Source: Nanobdellota archaeon
GTDB taxonomy: Archaea > Nanobdellota > Nanobdellia > SCGC-AAA011-G17 > GW2011-AR17
Direction: 5' to 3'
DNA length: 32,431 bases
Assembly (NCBI GenBank): GCA_013329215.1
Contig: DUKS01000011.1
Coordinates: 1-32,431 of the forward strand
Numbering within the stretch: position 1 is the stretch's first letter; every line of letters begins with the position of its first letter. Below the pieces are notes generated by a model that ran no database searches, had not been told where the DNA came from, and worked only from the letters and a program-made list of their open reading frames with translations. This document shows positions 7,687 to 14,055 of this stretch, in pieces. The position numbers were made by a program, and so were the translations under genes.

Positions 7687-8634
7687 ATGAGATACTCACG
7701 CCAAACCATCCTCAAGGAAATAGGTGAAGAAAATCAGAAGAAATTACAAGCTTCCAAAGTGGTTATTGTCGGGTTAGGAGCAACAGGAAGCTCTTCTGCC
7801 GAGATGCTTGCCCGCGCAGGCATTGGGACCCTTATTCTCATTGACAGGGATGTTGTTGAATTGTCCAATCTGCAAAGGCAGTCCCTTTTCTCTGAATCAG
7901 ATATTGGCAAGCCGAAAGCGGTTGCAGCAAGGGATTCTTTGCACACGATAAACAGCGAGATAAAAGTGGATGCGTACCCTCTCGACCTTGACCACGATAA
8001 TATTTCAATACTTGATTCCGACCTTATTCTGGACTGCACTGACAACCTGTTTACAAGGTTTTTGATAAACGATTACTGCAAGCAGAACAAAAAGCCGTGG
8101 ATATATTCCGCTGTTGTCGGCACAAAGGGAATGGCAATGAATTTCCTGCCTTCTTCAAAAGTCTGCTTTAACTGCATATTCAGCATGGTTGAAGGCCTGG
8201 ATACATGCTCAACTATCGGCATACTGAACACAGCGCCTTCTGCAATAAGCGCGTTCCAGGCAACGGAAGCAATAAAAATCCTTACAGGGCAGAAAGCTTC
8301 AAGGGATTTGCTGCACATAGATGTCTGGAAGCAAACCCTTGAAAAGATTAAGGTAAAAACAGACAGGAAATGCAGTGTATGCAGGGGGAATTATGAGTAT
8401 CTTGCCGGAAAAAAGCAGGAAATCCTGAAGTTCTGCGGCTCAGGCACTTACCAGATTAAAGGCAAGTTTGATTATGAGGAGCTAAAGCGTAAACTAGCTA
8501 AGGTCGGGAAAGTCACGGACATGGGCATATGCTTCAGGTTCAGCGCAATGACAATATTCCCGGACAGGGCTATTATAAAAGCGCAGACAGAAGAAGAAGC
8601 CAAGGTAATGTATTCCCAAGTCGTGGGAAATTAG
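7687..8634 (+). CDS. ThiF/MoeB/HesA-family E1-like adenylyltransferase
   Basis: 315 aa. The Rossmann-type ATP site is GLGATG (29-34) with Asp53, and Arg64 (NLQRQ) and Asp119 (DCTDN) are in place. Two zinc-binding pairs, C160/C163 and C229/C232, and a candidate thioester cysteine C174 (TCSTIGI) complete the E1 pattern. Such enzymes adenylate the C-terminal glycine of ubiquitin-like or sulfur-carrier proteins (ThiS, MoaD, SAMP) for sulfur transfer or protein tagging. About 75 residues follow the last zinc pair, ending in a small alpha/beta region with an FPDRAIIKA strand, a tail seen in many prokaryotic ThiF-like proteins. No carrier protein is encoded nearby, so the pathway (thiamine, molybdopterin, tRNA thiolation or conjugation) is open. 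The gene overlaps the convergent wHTH gene by four bases. Confidence 0.88.
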   Translation: MRYSRQTILKEIGEENQKKLQASKVVIVGLGATGSSSAEMLARAGIGTLILIDRDVVELSNLQRQSLFSESDIGKPKAVAARDSLHTINSEIKVDAYPLDLDHDNISILDSDLILDCTDNLFTRFLINDYCKQNKKPWIYSAVVGTKGMAMNFLPSSKVCFNCIFSMVEGLDTCSTIGILNTAPSAISAFQATEAIKILTGQKASRDLLHIDVWKQTLEKIKVKTDRKCSVCRGNYEYLAGKKQEILKFCGSGTYQIKGKFDYEELKRKLAKVGKVTDMGICFRFSAMTIFPDRAIIKAQTEEEAKVMYSQVVGN

Positions 8635-8990
8635 TGTTTTATTACAGCTATCTGCTTAATTAGTCTTTTTTCAGCTTCTGAATCTATGAATCTTTCTATC
8701 AAAGCCATCTCAAGCTCAAGCATCTTCTTTACAATAGGATTTTTTGCATCAAGCGTATATAAAACAGTTTTTCCAAACTTCCTTGTCTGCTTTAACACGC
8801 CCGCTTTTTCCAGGTCACTCCAGCAGTAGAACAAAGAGGTTCTTGAGATTCCTGCGCCTTCTGCTATGTCTTTTTTGCAAAAGTCCGTGCCTTTGTTTTC
8901 TATGAGAAAGTCTATAACCCTCATTAAAGGAGAATCTCCCATGAGCTTCAAAAACAGGCTCTTTTCATTGCTTTTTTCCGGTTTTTCCAT
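8631..8990 (-). CDS. winged-helix transcriptional regulator
   Basis: 119 aa. A winged HTH domain spans about 17-85: helices FCKKDIAEGAGISRTSLF (recognition region) and DLEKAGVLKQTRK, with a wing around GKTVLYTL. A helical tail (88-119) may dimerise. It probably controls itself and/or the divergent gene at 9123, since the two share a 132-base intergenic region. A 10-base direct repeat at 8990-8999 and 9010-9019, exactly 20 bases apart, is a plausible binding site. No clear TATA box sits 26 bases before the start; TTTGAAAA near 9014-9023 is the nearest weak match. Its target genes cannot be told from sequence. Confidence 0.75.
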   Translation of the reverse strand: MEKPEKSNEKSLFLKLMGDSPLMRVIDFLIENKGTDFCKKDIAEGAGISRTSLFYCWSDLEKAGVLKQTRKFGKTVLYTLDAKNPIVKKMLELEMALIERFIDSEAEKRLIKQIAVIKH

Positions 8991-9019
8991 AAGATTTTCG
9001 CCTCGTCCGTAAGATTTTC
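8990..9019. repeat. 10-base direct repeat at the wHTH start, candidate operator
   Basis: TAAGATTTTC occurs at 8990-8999 and again at 9010-9019. The 20-base period places both copies on the same face of the helix (two turns). One copy covers the start codon of the wHTH gene, a position suited to autoregulation. Binding is inference. Confidence 0.45.
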
Positions 9020-9090
9020 AAAAGTGCACACAAAACTTATTAATACGAACATATGCCGTGTGCTTAATAAGAAAGAGAAAAGAATGTATG

Positions 9091-9128
9091 TTTAAATACT
9101 TTTCCTTTCAACGTTCAAAAATATGAAC
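9091..9128 (+). promoter_or_regulatory. promoter and inverted repeat of the small wHTH gene
   Basis: TTTAAATA at 9091-9098 is centred 28.5 bases before the ATG at 9123. An inverted repeat GTTCA (9113-9117) ... TGAAC (9124-9128) spans the expected transcription start and start codon, a position at which a bound protein would block initiation. Confidence 0.55.
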
Positions 9129-9401
9129 ATAAAGAAAATGGATAATAATCAGATAAAAGGGAAGATACTGCACAAGCTGCTGAGAGCAGGCAAGATAGAA
9201 GCAAGCCACACAGCAATTGAAAATCTGCACAAGGGCTTTCCAAAGGACATGGCAGGCAAAGTAAAAGATAATGTCAAAGAGCTTGTAAAAGATGGCATCC
9301 TGCTTGAGAAGCATACAATCTATGGCGTGCAGATTTCAATAAATATTGAGCATTCTGAGAAGATAAAGGAATATATTAGAATTTTTCTTATGCAGGATTA
9401 A
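9123..9401 (+). CDS. small winged-helix DNA-binding protein
   Basis: 92 aa. The sequence is a compact wHTH: helix IKGKILHKLLRAGKI, helix HTAIENLHKGFPK, a recognition-type helix AGKVKDNVKELVKDG and a beta wing ILLEKHTIYGVQISIN. The C-terminal helix (EKIKEYIRIFL) may mediate dimer contacts. Small single-domain proteins of this type are common in archaea as local regulators. An ATG at 9138 is also possible but the TATA spacing favours 9123. The last 14 bases overlap the convergent gene ending at 9388. Its target is unknown; the inverted repeat over its own start suggests autoregulation. Confidence 0.7.
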   Translation: MNIKKMDNNQIKGKILHKLLRAGKIEASHTAIENLHKGFPKDMAGKVKDNVKELVKDGILLEKHTIYGVQISINIEHSEKIKEYIRIFLMQD

Positions 9402-9624
9402 TTAGCTTTTTTTTATACGCAGCAACAGCCGCATCTTCCGCAAAGCCAACAACCAAAGAATATATCTTTCCAGCCAATTCATCAATCTGCCTTACAAGCT
9501 CATCTTTCCTGTCGTAAAAAGGCAGCCCGCAATCCGCTGAATTCTCATTCATTCCGGGCACTGCCGTGAGTATTTTGTTCTCAATTGTTTTTCTGTTAAT
9601 GCTTTTGTTTTCCATTTTGCTCAT
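9388..9624 (-). CDS. operon gene 12: small protein, unknown function
   Basis: 78 aa, last gene of the 12-gene minus-strand operon (13836 to 9388). It is soluble and mostly helical, with a short helix DELVRQIDELAGKIYSLVVGFAEDAAVAAYKKK at 41-73 that could form a coiled coil. It starts in an ATGA overlap with the stop of the preceding gene, so translation is probably coupled. I recognise no domain. It overlaps the convergent wHTH gene by 14 bases. Confidence 0.6.
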   Translation of the reverse strand: MSKMENKSINRKTIENKILTAVPGMNENSADCGLPFYDRKDELVRQIDELAGKIYSLVVGFAEDAAVAAYKKKLINPA

Positions 9625-10139
9625 TCTTTTTCCTGTAATTCAGGTTCCAGTTCTGAAAAATTCAAGCCAATGGTGCTATAAGGATATTTGTCCTGCAGTT
9701 CGCAAGCATCATCTACAAGCTGTTTCAGGCTGTAATCAGGCATAAATTCATGGATATCTACCGCTGCCATCAATCCTTCGTGTTCCCCTTCCGTGTCACC
9801 GTCAAGACCAAGCACCGGTTTTGTTATCCTTCCGAGAACCCTTGACTGAATTTTCCTTTCTTCAAGAAGCGCCGCAACTATGCCGAATATTTTATCATCC
9901 GGAAAATACCTGGAAAATGTTTCCTTGCTGAAAGCCAGAAGGCCCATCTCACCCATGCACATATATCTTGTGCCGTCATCTTCCGGAGGATAAGCTATAA
10001 AAGTGGATGTGCGAAAATCCACTTTCTGCCCAAAAGGCACCTTGTCAAGCGAACTCCACTCAACCTGCCGGTAAGTTAATTCTTTATCTGTCATAGGCAA
10101 TATTTCATCAAGCGGCTTTCCGCTTTCTGTATTTACCAT
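9621..10139 (-). CDS. operon gene 11: unknown protein, 172 aa
   Basis: Soluble, acidic protein with no signal peptide or membrane helix. I recognise no family. Central strands carry RTSTFIAYPPEDDGTRYMCMGEMG, followed by a helical region and a C-terminal acidic tail (LEPELQEKE). The start chosen is the ATG at 10139, because AAGGAG at 10149-10154 lies nine bases upstream. The ATG at 10166 is in frame but lacks a clear SD site and would overlap the previous gene by 34 bases. With the chosen start the overlap with gene 10 is seven bases. It follows the transglutaminase-like genes directly and may be their partner or substrate (inference from position only). Confidence 0.6.
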   Translation of the reverse strand: MVNTESGKPLDEILPMTDKELTYRQVEWSSLDKVPFGQKVDFRTSTFIAYPPEDDGTRYMCMGEMGLLAFSKETFSRYFPDDKIFGIVAALLEERKIQSRVLGRITKPVLGLDGDTEGEHEGLMAAVDIHEFMPDYSLKQLVDDACELQDKYPYSTIGLNFSELEPELQEKE

Positions 10140-10717
10140 AAGTAATATCTCCTTCCCTGCTTCCATTCGTCAGGCACTATGAACTGCCCTGTCTTCTCGT
10201 CAATTCCAATCACAGGGGCAATATACGAATTAGTTATCTTTCCTGTTTCATCCTTCCTAAGTGGGTTGTGGGCATCAACAAGATAAGGGCTTCCATTTCT
10301 GTAAACTATATTGAATGCATGCCACCCTGCTCCAACAACTCCTTCCTCTTCAAAAACCCCGCTGATAAGAAATGATGCTTCGCCTTTCTGCGCAGACAAT
10401 TGCACAAGCACTGCCTTTTCAAGGCATTCGCCAAGCTTTGCATTAAACGCCTGTGAAAATGGGATTACCTCCCTGCCGCCAAACAGTTCAAACATATCTT
10501 TCAGCAAAGGCTTATTAAAAGCCCTATAAGCCGGACCGTATGGAACAGTCCCTTCAGGAAAATCCCCCAGCTTCCTGTAAATCTCTTCATCATCAATTTC
10601 ATAGCCCATGCCGGTTGCTTTGCGCACAACAGAGCCTTTTTCCAGCTTGCTTGTTACAACTCTTGGATATGATTCAGCAAGCTCCTCAAGGCACTGCCTA
10701 ATTTCATCTGGATTCAT
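10133..10717 (-). CDS. operon gene 10: transglutaminase/papain-like protein with intact triad
   Basis: 194 aa, cytosolic-looking. The C-terminal half fits a transglutaminase-like cysteine-peptidase core: Cys98 at the start of a helix (GECLEKAVLVQL), His133 in a strand (AGWHAFNIV) and Asp148 after the next strand (PYLVDAHNP). The Cys...His...Asp order and the spacing (35 and 15 residues) are right for the family. Such enzymes hydrolyse or cross-link amide bonds; the target is unknown. The start is supported by AGGAGG a few bases upstream and a 14-base overlap with gene 9. Gene 9 aligns with it around the same motifs but lacks Cys and His, suggesting an enzyme/pseudoenzyme pair. Confidence 0.6.
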   Translation of the reverse strand: MNPDEIRQCLEELAESYPRVVTSKLEKGSVVRKATGMGYEIDDEEIYRKLGDFPEGTVPYGPAYRAFNKPLLKDMFELFGGREVIPFSQAFNAKLGECLEKAVLVQLSAQKGEASFLISGVFEEEGVVGAGWHAFNIVYRNGSPYLVDAHNPLRKDETGKITNSYIAPVIGIDEKTGQFIVPDEWKQGRRYYLW

Positions 10718-11318
10718 CCGGCCTCCTGTAGTCCAAGCCTGTTGCCCGTCTCATATTGCCAACATAACCCCTTGCAGCATCAAGAATAAACACTTCGCCT
10801 TGTGAGTTTGTGTACCTGCACCATGTGAGCCCGGCATTCCGGTCTATGCTCGGGCTTCCGCTTATGAAGCCGTCCCTTTTGAAAAGCTCCAACAGAACGC
10901 CGCAAGCCAAAGCCATGTGCCTGTCAATGCCTGTATGTGTGTTGATAAACACGCCAAGGCTGACTTTTCCGTCATTTTCGCAATGCAGGTGCGTTGCAAG
11001 CATCCGCACAGCCTCCTCGTCCTGAACAGTTATCGCTTCTTTTACAGTATCATGCACTGCCTTCAAAACCAGGCGCTTTACAGCTTCCTTTTCAACAAGG
11101 TGCGTAAGGGCTTTCCTCTTTGCCTGCTCGTAAAGAGCAAGTATTGCAGGCTCAGCCGCAGAATCCACCACCACTGCTTCGCTCTGCTCTGCGCCAAGAT
11201 AAACTCCGCCGTCAATATGAGAATCTCTTTGTATTATGTTCCGGCCTCTGTATGAATTTCCTTCAATCCGGTTTTCAAGCCTTTTTTTCATCCTTTGTGT
11301 TGTGTCCCAGTTTGCCAT
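10704..11318 (-). CDS. operon gene 9: inactive-looking transglutaminase-fold paralogue
   Basis: 204 aa from the ATG at 11318 (AGGT and GGAG sites upstream; a GTG at 11330 is the alternative). The C-terminal half aligns with gene 10: a helix RHMALACGVLLEL, an ISG segment, then AGLTWCRYTN and FILDAARG. In a gapless alignment of the last segment, the His of gene 10 is Thr165 here and the Asp is kept (Asp180). The catalytic Cys position is His134. A nearby Cys139 has no His partner, so hydrolase activity is doubtful. The N-terminal half is helical and charged. It may regulate or bind gene 10 product or the same substrate; this is inference. Confidence 0.55.
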   Translation of the reverse strand: MANWDTTQRMKKRLENRIEGNSYRGRNIIQRDSHIDGGVYLGAEQSEAVVVDSAAEPAILALYEQAKRKALTHLVEKEAVKRLVLKAVHDTVKEAITVQDEEAVRMLATHLHCENDGKVSLGVFINTHTGIDRHMALACGVLLELFKRDGFISGSPSIDRNAGLTWCRYTNSQGEVFILDAARGYVGNMRRATGLDYRRPDESR

Positions 11319-11320
11319 TT

Positions 11321-11692
11321 TTACCTGCACTCCTCATACGGTTTTGAAATGTCATGCCCGCAGGCGCGATAGTTAAAAAAAGGATTCCCGTTTGCATCAA
11401 TCTCAACACTATACAGCCTGCTGATCCCGTCTTTGCCTGTTATGTCCACCAAAGTTTCCTGCTTTCCGTTGCCGTCAAGGTCCTCTGCAAAAGGGCCCTC
11501 TATGCTCTCAGCAGGTATATTGCCTTTTTCAGGCTGGTAATTCCACATTTTCACCTCATCAACCGCCTTGGGCGTTAAAATGCCAAGCACGTAGCCGAAT
11601 ACAATGCCGCAGCCAATGCCAATTCTTAGGCTTTTGGAATGCTCCTTTGACCGCTTTACTGCATTATCAAGAAACTCATTCTTTCCTCTCAT
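11321..11692 (-). CDS. operon gene 8: single-helix membrane protein with Ca-loop-like repeats
   Basis: 123 aa. A basic N-terminal stretch is followed by one membrane helix (about 22-40, Gly-rich: RIGIGCGIVFGYVLGIL). The outer domain carries DLDGNGKQE (71-79) and DANGN (99-103), which resemble calcium-binding or FG-GAP loops, and ends with two cysteines (CGHD ... EECR). By the positive-inside rule the C-terminal domain is outside. It overlaps gene 7 by 17 bases. The same D-x-D/N-G-N-G-K-Q motif appears in the secreted protein at 2217-2717. Confidence 0.6.
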   Translation of the reverse strand: MRGKNEFLDNAVKRSKEHSKSLRIGIGCGIVFGYVLGILTPKAVDEVKMWNYQPEKGNIPAESIEGPFAEDLDGNGKQETLVDITGKDGISRLYSVEIDANGNPFFNYRACGHDISKPYEECR

Positions 11693-12035
11693 CTTGCCCC
11701 TCCCTCATGTCAACGCTTAATAGCTTATACCCCAAAAGGAAAGTCCTGCCCTGCAGTTCCTGGGTGACCGGCATATAGCTTAGTGTTACCTTGTCCCCCC
11801 TATGGAATGTGTTGAATACGCCTCTGTTGTTAACAGTAAATGAAATAGGATTGCCTGTAAAAGTAACATAAGTGTCATATTCTATGAAACTGAGCCTGGG
11901 AAATGCCCTCTCATTAAGCCCGTCACAATCCATCTCATCAGGTATCTCATTCCTGCACAGCCATCTTTCTGTCACTTCTGCATCCTGAGAAACAACACGC
12001 GAAAGGTCTGCAGCCTGCAGGGTTGCAAGTTTCAT
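11676..12035 (-). CDS. operon gene 7: beta-rich protein, unknown function
   Basis: 119 aa, no signal peptide or membrane helix. Predicted mostly beta strands in the middle (SFIEYDTYVTFTG, ISFTVNNRG, VTLSYMPVT) with a charged, Glu/Arg-rich C-terminus. Two cysteines lie at 27 and 37. The start ATG at 12035 is preceded by GAGGAG six bases upstream, formed by the last codons of gene 6. No family recognised. Confidence 0.6.
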   Translation of the reverse strand: MKLATLQAADLSRVVSQDAEVTERWLCRNEIPDEMDCDGLNERAFPRLSFIEYDTYVTFTGNPISFTVNNRGVFNTFHRGDKVTLSYMPVTQELQGRTFLLGYKLLSVDMREGQDERKE

Positions 12036-12037
12036 TT

Positions 12038-12214
12038 TTACTCCTCGTCCCCGTTAAACTGCGTTGACACTCCGCCTACAGATGCAACTATGCCTCTCTG
12101 CTTCAGCTCATTCAGGAAAAATTCCACATTGTTTGCAAGCTGCTCAGGATTAGTCTTGTCAGTGATGTTAACATCAATGCTTATCCTGCTCGGCTTGAAT
12201 TGTTTTGGTTCCAT
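12038..12214 (-). CDS. operon gene 6: 58-aa protein, unknown function
   Basis: A small soluble protein with a strand (SRISIDVNIT), a helix (PEQLANNVEFFLNELKQRG) and a second strand (IVASVGGV). That is the size and order of a half ferredoxin-like or dodecin-like unit that would have to oligomerise. AAGGAGG at 12223-12229 is eight bases before the ATG at 12214 and only two before the ATG at 12220, so 12214 is preferred. Its position between gene 5 (eight bases upstream) and gene 7 shows cotranscription. Confidence 0.55.
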   Translation of the reverse strand: MEPKQFKPSRISIDVNITDKTNPEQLANNVEFFLNELKQRGIVASVGGVSTQFNGDEE

Positions 12215-12227
12215 TTTCATTTCCTCC

Positions 12228-12587
12228 TTACATATAGCTGCGCGCTATTCCCCCTATGAATTTTCCTACTAGATGTAGCGTAAGAGCGCCAACACCTATT
12301 CCTGCAACATTAATTCCGTCTGATACCATACTTGGACCAATTGAAGACATTTCGGACTCTGGCGGATAAGAATATGTAATCTCATGCGCTTTCACACGCA
12401 AAGGCAATGCTGCTGCAGTTGCTGCAAATGCTGTGTAATCTAAAGCCCCTAAGTTGTCATTACCTGTATAGCCTTCTGCGAATCCTTCCGCAAGCCACGC
12501 AAGACCACCAATAGTTAAAGCCGCTTTGTCTGCGACTAAGATTGCCTTGTCCAACTTTTGTCTTGTTTCAGGTTTCATTTTAATCAC
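12228..12587 (-). CDS. operon gene 5: small polytopic membrane protein
   Basis: 119 aa with hydrophobic stretches at about 15-36, 50-63 and 91-114, Gly/Ala-rich, the last ending in ARSYM. The start is a GTG at 12587 whose GTGA overlaps the stop of gene 4; an ATG at 12578 is the alternative. GGAG at 12592-12595 fits the GTG better. No family recognised. Confidence 0.5.
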   Translation of the reverse strand: MIKMKPETRQKLDKAILVADKAALTIGGLAWLAEGFAEGYTGNDNLGALDYTAFAATAAALPLRVKAHEITYSYPPESEMSSIGPSMVSDGINVAGIGVGALTLHLVGKFIGGIARSYM

Positions 12588-12721
12588 TTTGCTCCATTTG
12601 GCGGAGCATGGTTTTGCCTGTCATAGGCTTCTATGCAAGTTGCGCCCCCGCATGTGGAATCAGCAACTGCCAAGGCTAATGTAATCCCTGCCACTGCTCC
12701 GGCTTTCTTGAAAAAGCTCAT
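12584..12721 (-). CDS. operon gene 4: 45-aa membrane peptide
   Basis: This gene is too short for usual gene finders. It starts with an ATGA overlap of the gene 3 stop, preceded by GGGGGAT, and ends in a TGA that overlaps the gene 5 start. It encodes a short basic start (SFFKKAG), one hydrophobic helix (about 8-20) and a Cys-containing tail (STCGGATC, then NHAPPNGAK). Both-end overlaps within a run of overlapping genes make it likely to be real. It could be a membrane-anchored peptide or a small signal-peptide protein. Confidence 0.55.
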   Translation of the reverse strand: MSFFKKAGAVAGITLALAVADSTCGGATCIEAYDRQNHAPPNGAK

Positions 12722-13008
12722 CTTATCCCCCTTATTACTCCCCTCTCATAAAAAAATGAAATATCCCTTAGGACAGTTTCCTGTGATATTCCATGATTGG
12801 CAGCAGTCCTCAGCATTTGCCCTAAATAGACTTCCATAACTGGAAAAGCCCCAAAAAGGCGTTCAAATTTTGCCTGCGCCAACGCAACGCCATAACTCAT
12901 TGTAGGCACCTGCTCTGCCCGCAAAGGCGCATCTGCAATAACCTGTTTCGGGTTAATTTTTAGGAGGCGCTCTTTAAGCACATGAAATACATTAGAGTCT
13001 AATGTCAT
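12718..13008 (-). CDS. operon gene 3: small helical protein, unknown function
   Basis: 96 aa, soluble and alpha-helical. The C-terminal part (TAANHGISQETVLRDISFFYERGVIRGIR) has the look of a helix-turn-helix or a helical bundle, but the match is not strong enough to call DNA binding. AAGGAG lies six bases before the ATG at 13008. Its stop overlaps gene 4. Confidence 0.6.
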   Translation of the reverse strand: MTLDSNVFHVLKERLLKINPKQVIADAPLRAEQVPTMSYGVALAQAKFERLFGAFPVMEVYLGQMLRTAANHGISQETVLRDISFFYERGVIRGIR

Positions 13009-13018
13009 TTTTTTCTCC

Positions 13019-13372
13019 TTACTCCAGCAACATATCCATTCTTACGCAGTGTGCATATCCAATGCTCGCTGCATAGTTCCCCACTAACCGTTCTACAAGA
13101 GATTGCGGTGCTGGTATATAAAGAGGCTGCAAGTCTTTCGGCCCCCCTCTTTCTTTTAGGATATCAGGCCATATCGCGGAACCCACCTCTATTTCTCTGC
13201 GGTCATTATCTATTTGAATATTGCCTGCACCACATATCTTACCGTGGCCATGCAGATACATTTCGACTGCCCGCTCTACTTCTATATCTCCTGCCAGCAT
13301 CTTATAAACCCCGGCCCCATAGTGCATAATTACAAAAGGGAATACTCCTGTTGGCGGATTGTCTGTTTCCAT
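13019..13372 (-). CDS. operon gene 2: unknown protein, 117 aa
   Basis: Soluble-looking, with a His/Gly segment (YLHGHGKICGAG) near 39-50 and a DNDRREIEVG strand following. A Pro-rich PLYIPAPQSL region leads to a C-terminal helix. The two His plus Cys could bind a metal, but there is no recognised motif. It begins two bases after the gene 1 stop and is separated from gene 3 by ten bases. Confidence 0.6.
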   Translation of the reverse strand: METDNPPTGVFPFVIMHYGAGVYKMLAGDIEVERAVEMYLHGHGKICGAGNIQIDNDRREIEVGSAIWPDILKERGGPKDLQPLYIPAPQSLVERLVGNYAASIGYAHCVRMDMLLE

Positions 13373-13374
13373 CT

Positions 13375-13836
13375 TTACTTTCCTCTTCCGTGCGCAGGTA
13401 CTGCGCTTTCAATGTCTTCAACAACATCTTCAAGGTCCGGCACTCTCGGCGGAGCAATTTCAACAGGCGCATCCCTGCATCCTGCGGCTGAAGCTGGCTT
13501 AGGCGGATAATTTCCGCCTTGCGTAACGCTCCCGCCAAGCCTTATGTTTCTGGGCCCCCTGTAATTCTGCTGCGGCACAACAATAATGTACTGCACGCCC
13601 TGCGGGCTGGTATAATTCATCTTATCCTTTACATACTCTACAGTCTGGTTGCCTGCATAATCATTGCCTCTTTTCGGCGCAAGGCTGTGGCCCGGCTTTC
13701 CGACATAATGGCTGTCCAGGTGCCTGTGCCTCGGCGCATCCGGCCCTTCCTGGCGTTTCTTGCATCCCTCTCCTGAAAGAGCTAACACAAGCGCGCTTAA
13801 AATCAGTGTCGCATTTGCTGCGTCTTTTGTATTCAT
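13375..13836 (-). CDS. operon gene 1: secreted lipoprotein-like Pro/Gly-rich protein
   Basis: 153 aa, first gene of the operon. A hydrophobic segment (10-20) is followed by SGEGC with Cys25, a lipobox-like site though not canonical (Glu at -2). The mature part is rich in Pro, Gly, Arg and Tyr/Asn with little predicted structure (YIIVVPQQNYRGPRN, QGGNYPPKPAS) and ends with an acidic helix (DLEDVVEDIESAV). It is probably exported and surface-attached. The gene has a leader of about 50 bases and a strong AGGAGGGGG SD site 9-10 bases before the ATG, unlike the leaderless genes around it. Confidence 0.6.
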   Translation of the reverse strand: MNTKDAANATLILSALVLALSGEGCKKRQEGPDAPRHRHLDSHYVGKPGHSLAPKRGNDYAGNQTVEYVKDKMNYTSPQGVQYIIVVPQQNYRGPRNIRLGGSVTQGGNYPPKPASAAGCRDAPVEIAPPRVPDLEDVVEDIESAVPAHGRGK

Positions 13837-13883
13837 GTTCTTACCCCCTCCTGTGTTTTGAGAGTCAGGAAAACTCTTTACTT

Positions 13884-13905
13884 GTTACTATTTATTAGAT
13901 GTAAC
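13884..13905. promoter_or_regulatory. inverted repeat at the operon transcription start
   Basis: GTTAC (13884-13888) and GTAAC (13901-13905) form an inverted repeat with a 12-base spacer. It lies just downstream of the TATA box, over the expected minus-strand start near 13886, so it may be an operator for the 12-gene operon. Confidence 0.4.
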
Positions 13906-13908
13906 TAA

Positions 13909-13916
13909 TATATAAA
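13909..13916. promoter_or_regulatory. TATA box usable in both directions: operon and candidate RNA
   Basis: TATATAAA reads TTTATATA on the other strand. On the minus strand it would start the 12-gene operon near 13886, giving a leader of about 50 bases. On the plus strand a start 26.5 bases after the box centre falls at 13939, precisely the first base of a strong hairpin. Confidence 0.55.
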
Positions 13917-13938
13917 GCTTGCGGTCTGGAGCTAAAAA

Positions 13939-14053
13939 AGTGCCCTTTATACGCCGTATAAGCACTGAGAATGAGGTTTATAGGCGATAGAACTTCGCCG
14001 AGGAAGGATAGTTACGATTCCTGCAAGAAATAATGCCTGTATAAAGAAAGGCA
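13939..14053 (+). ncRNA. candidate structured small RNA with four consecutive hairpins
   Basis: No coding frame was recognised on the plus strand here. Four inverted repeats follow each other. (1) 13939-13966: AGTGC, a three-base bulge, TTATAC, loop GCC, GTATAA, GCACT, an 11-bp stem. (2) 13983-13999: GGCGA/TCGCC. (3) 14001-14022: AGGAA/TTCCT. (4) 14034-14053: TGCCT/AGGCA. The TATA box at 13909-13916 predicts a transcription start at 13939. The 3' end is unknown; a longer transcript would be antisense to the broken HEPN gene. I see no box C/D motifs and no match to tRNA, SRP or RNase P RNA. The first stem is strong; the other three are short and may be chance. Confidence 0.4.
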
Positions 14054-14055
14054 GC

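Noticed and set aside
9388-13836. Provirus or plasmid identity for the 12-gene operon
   Set aside because: I found no capsid, terminase, integrase, replication or ATPase motif and no flanking repeats. An element cannot be excluded but is not supported.
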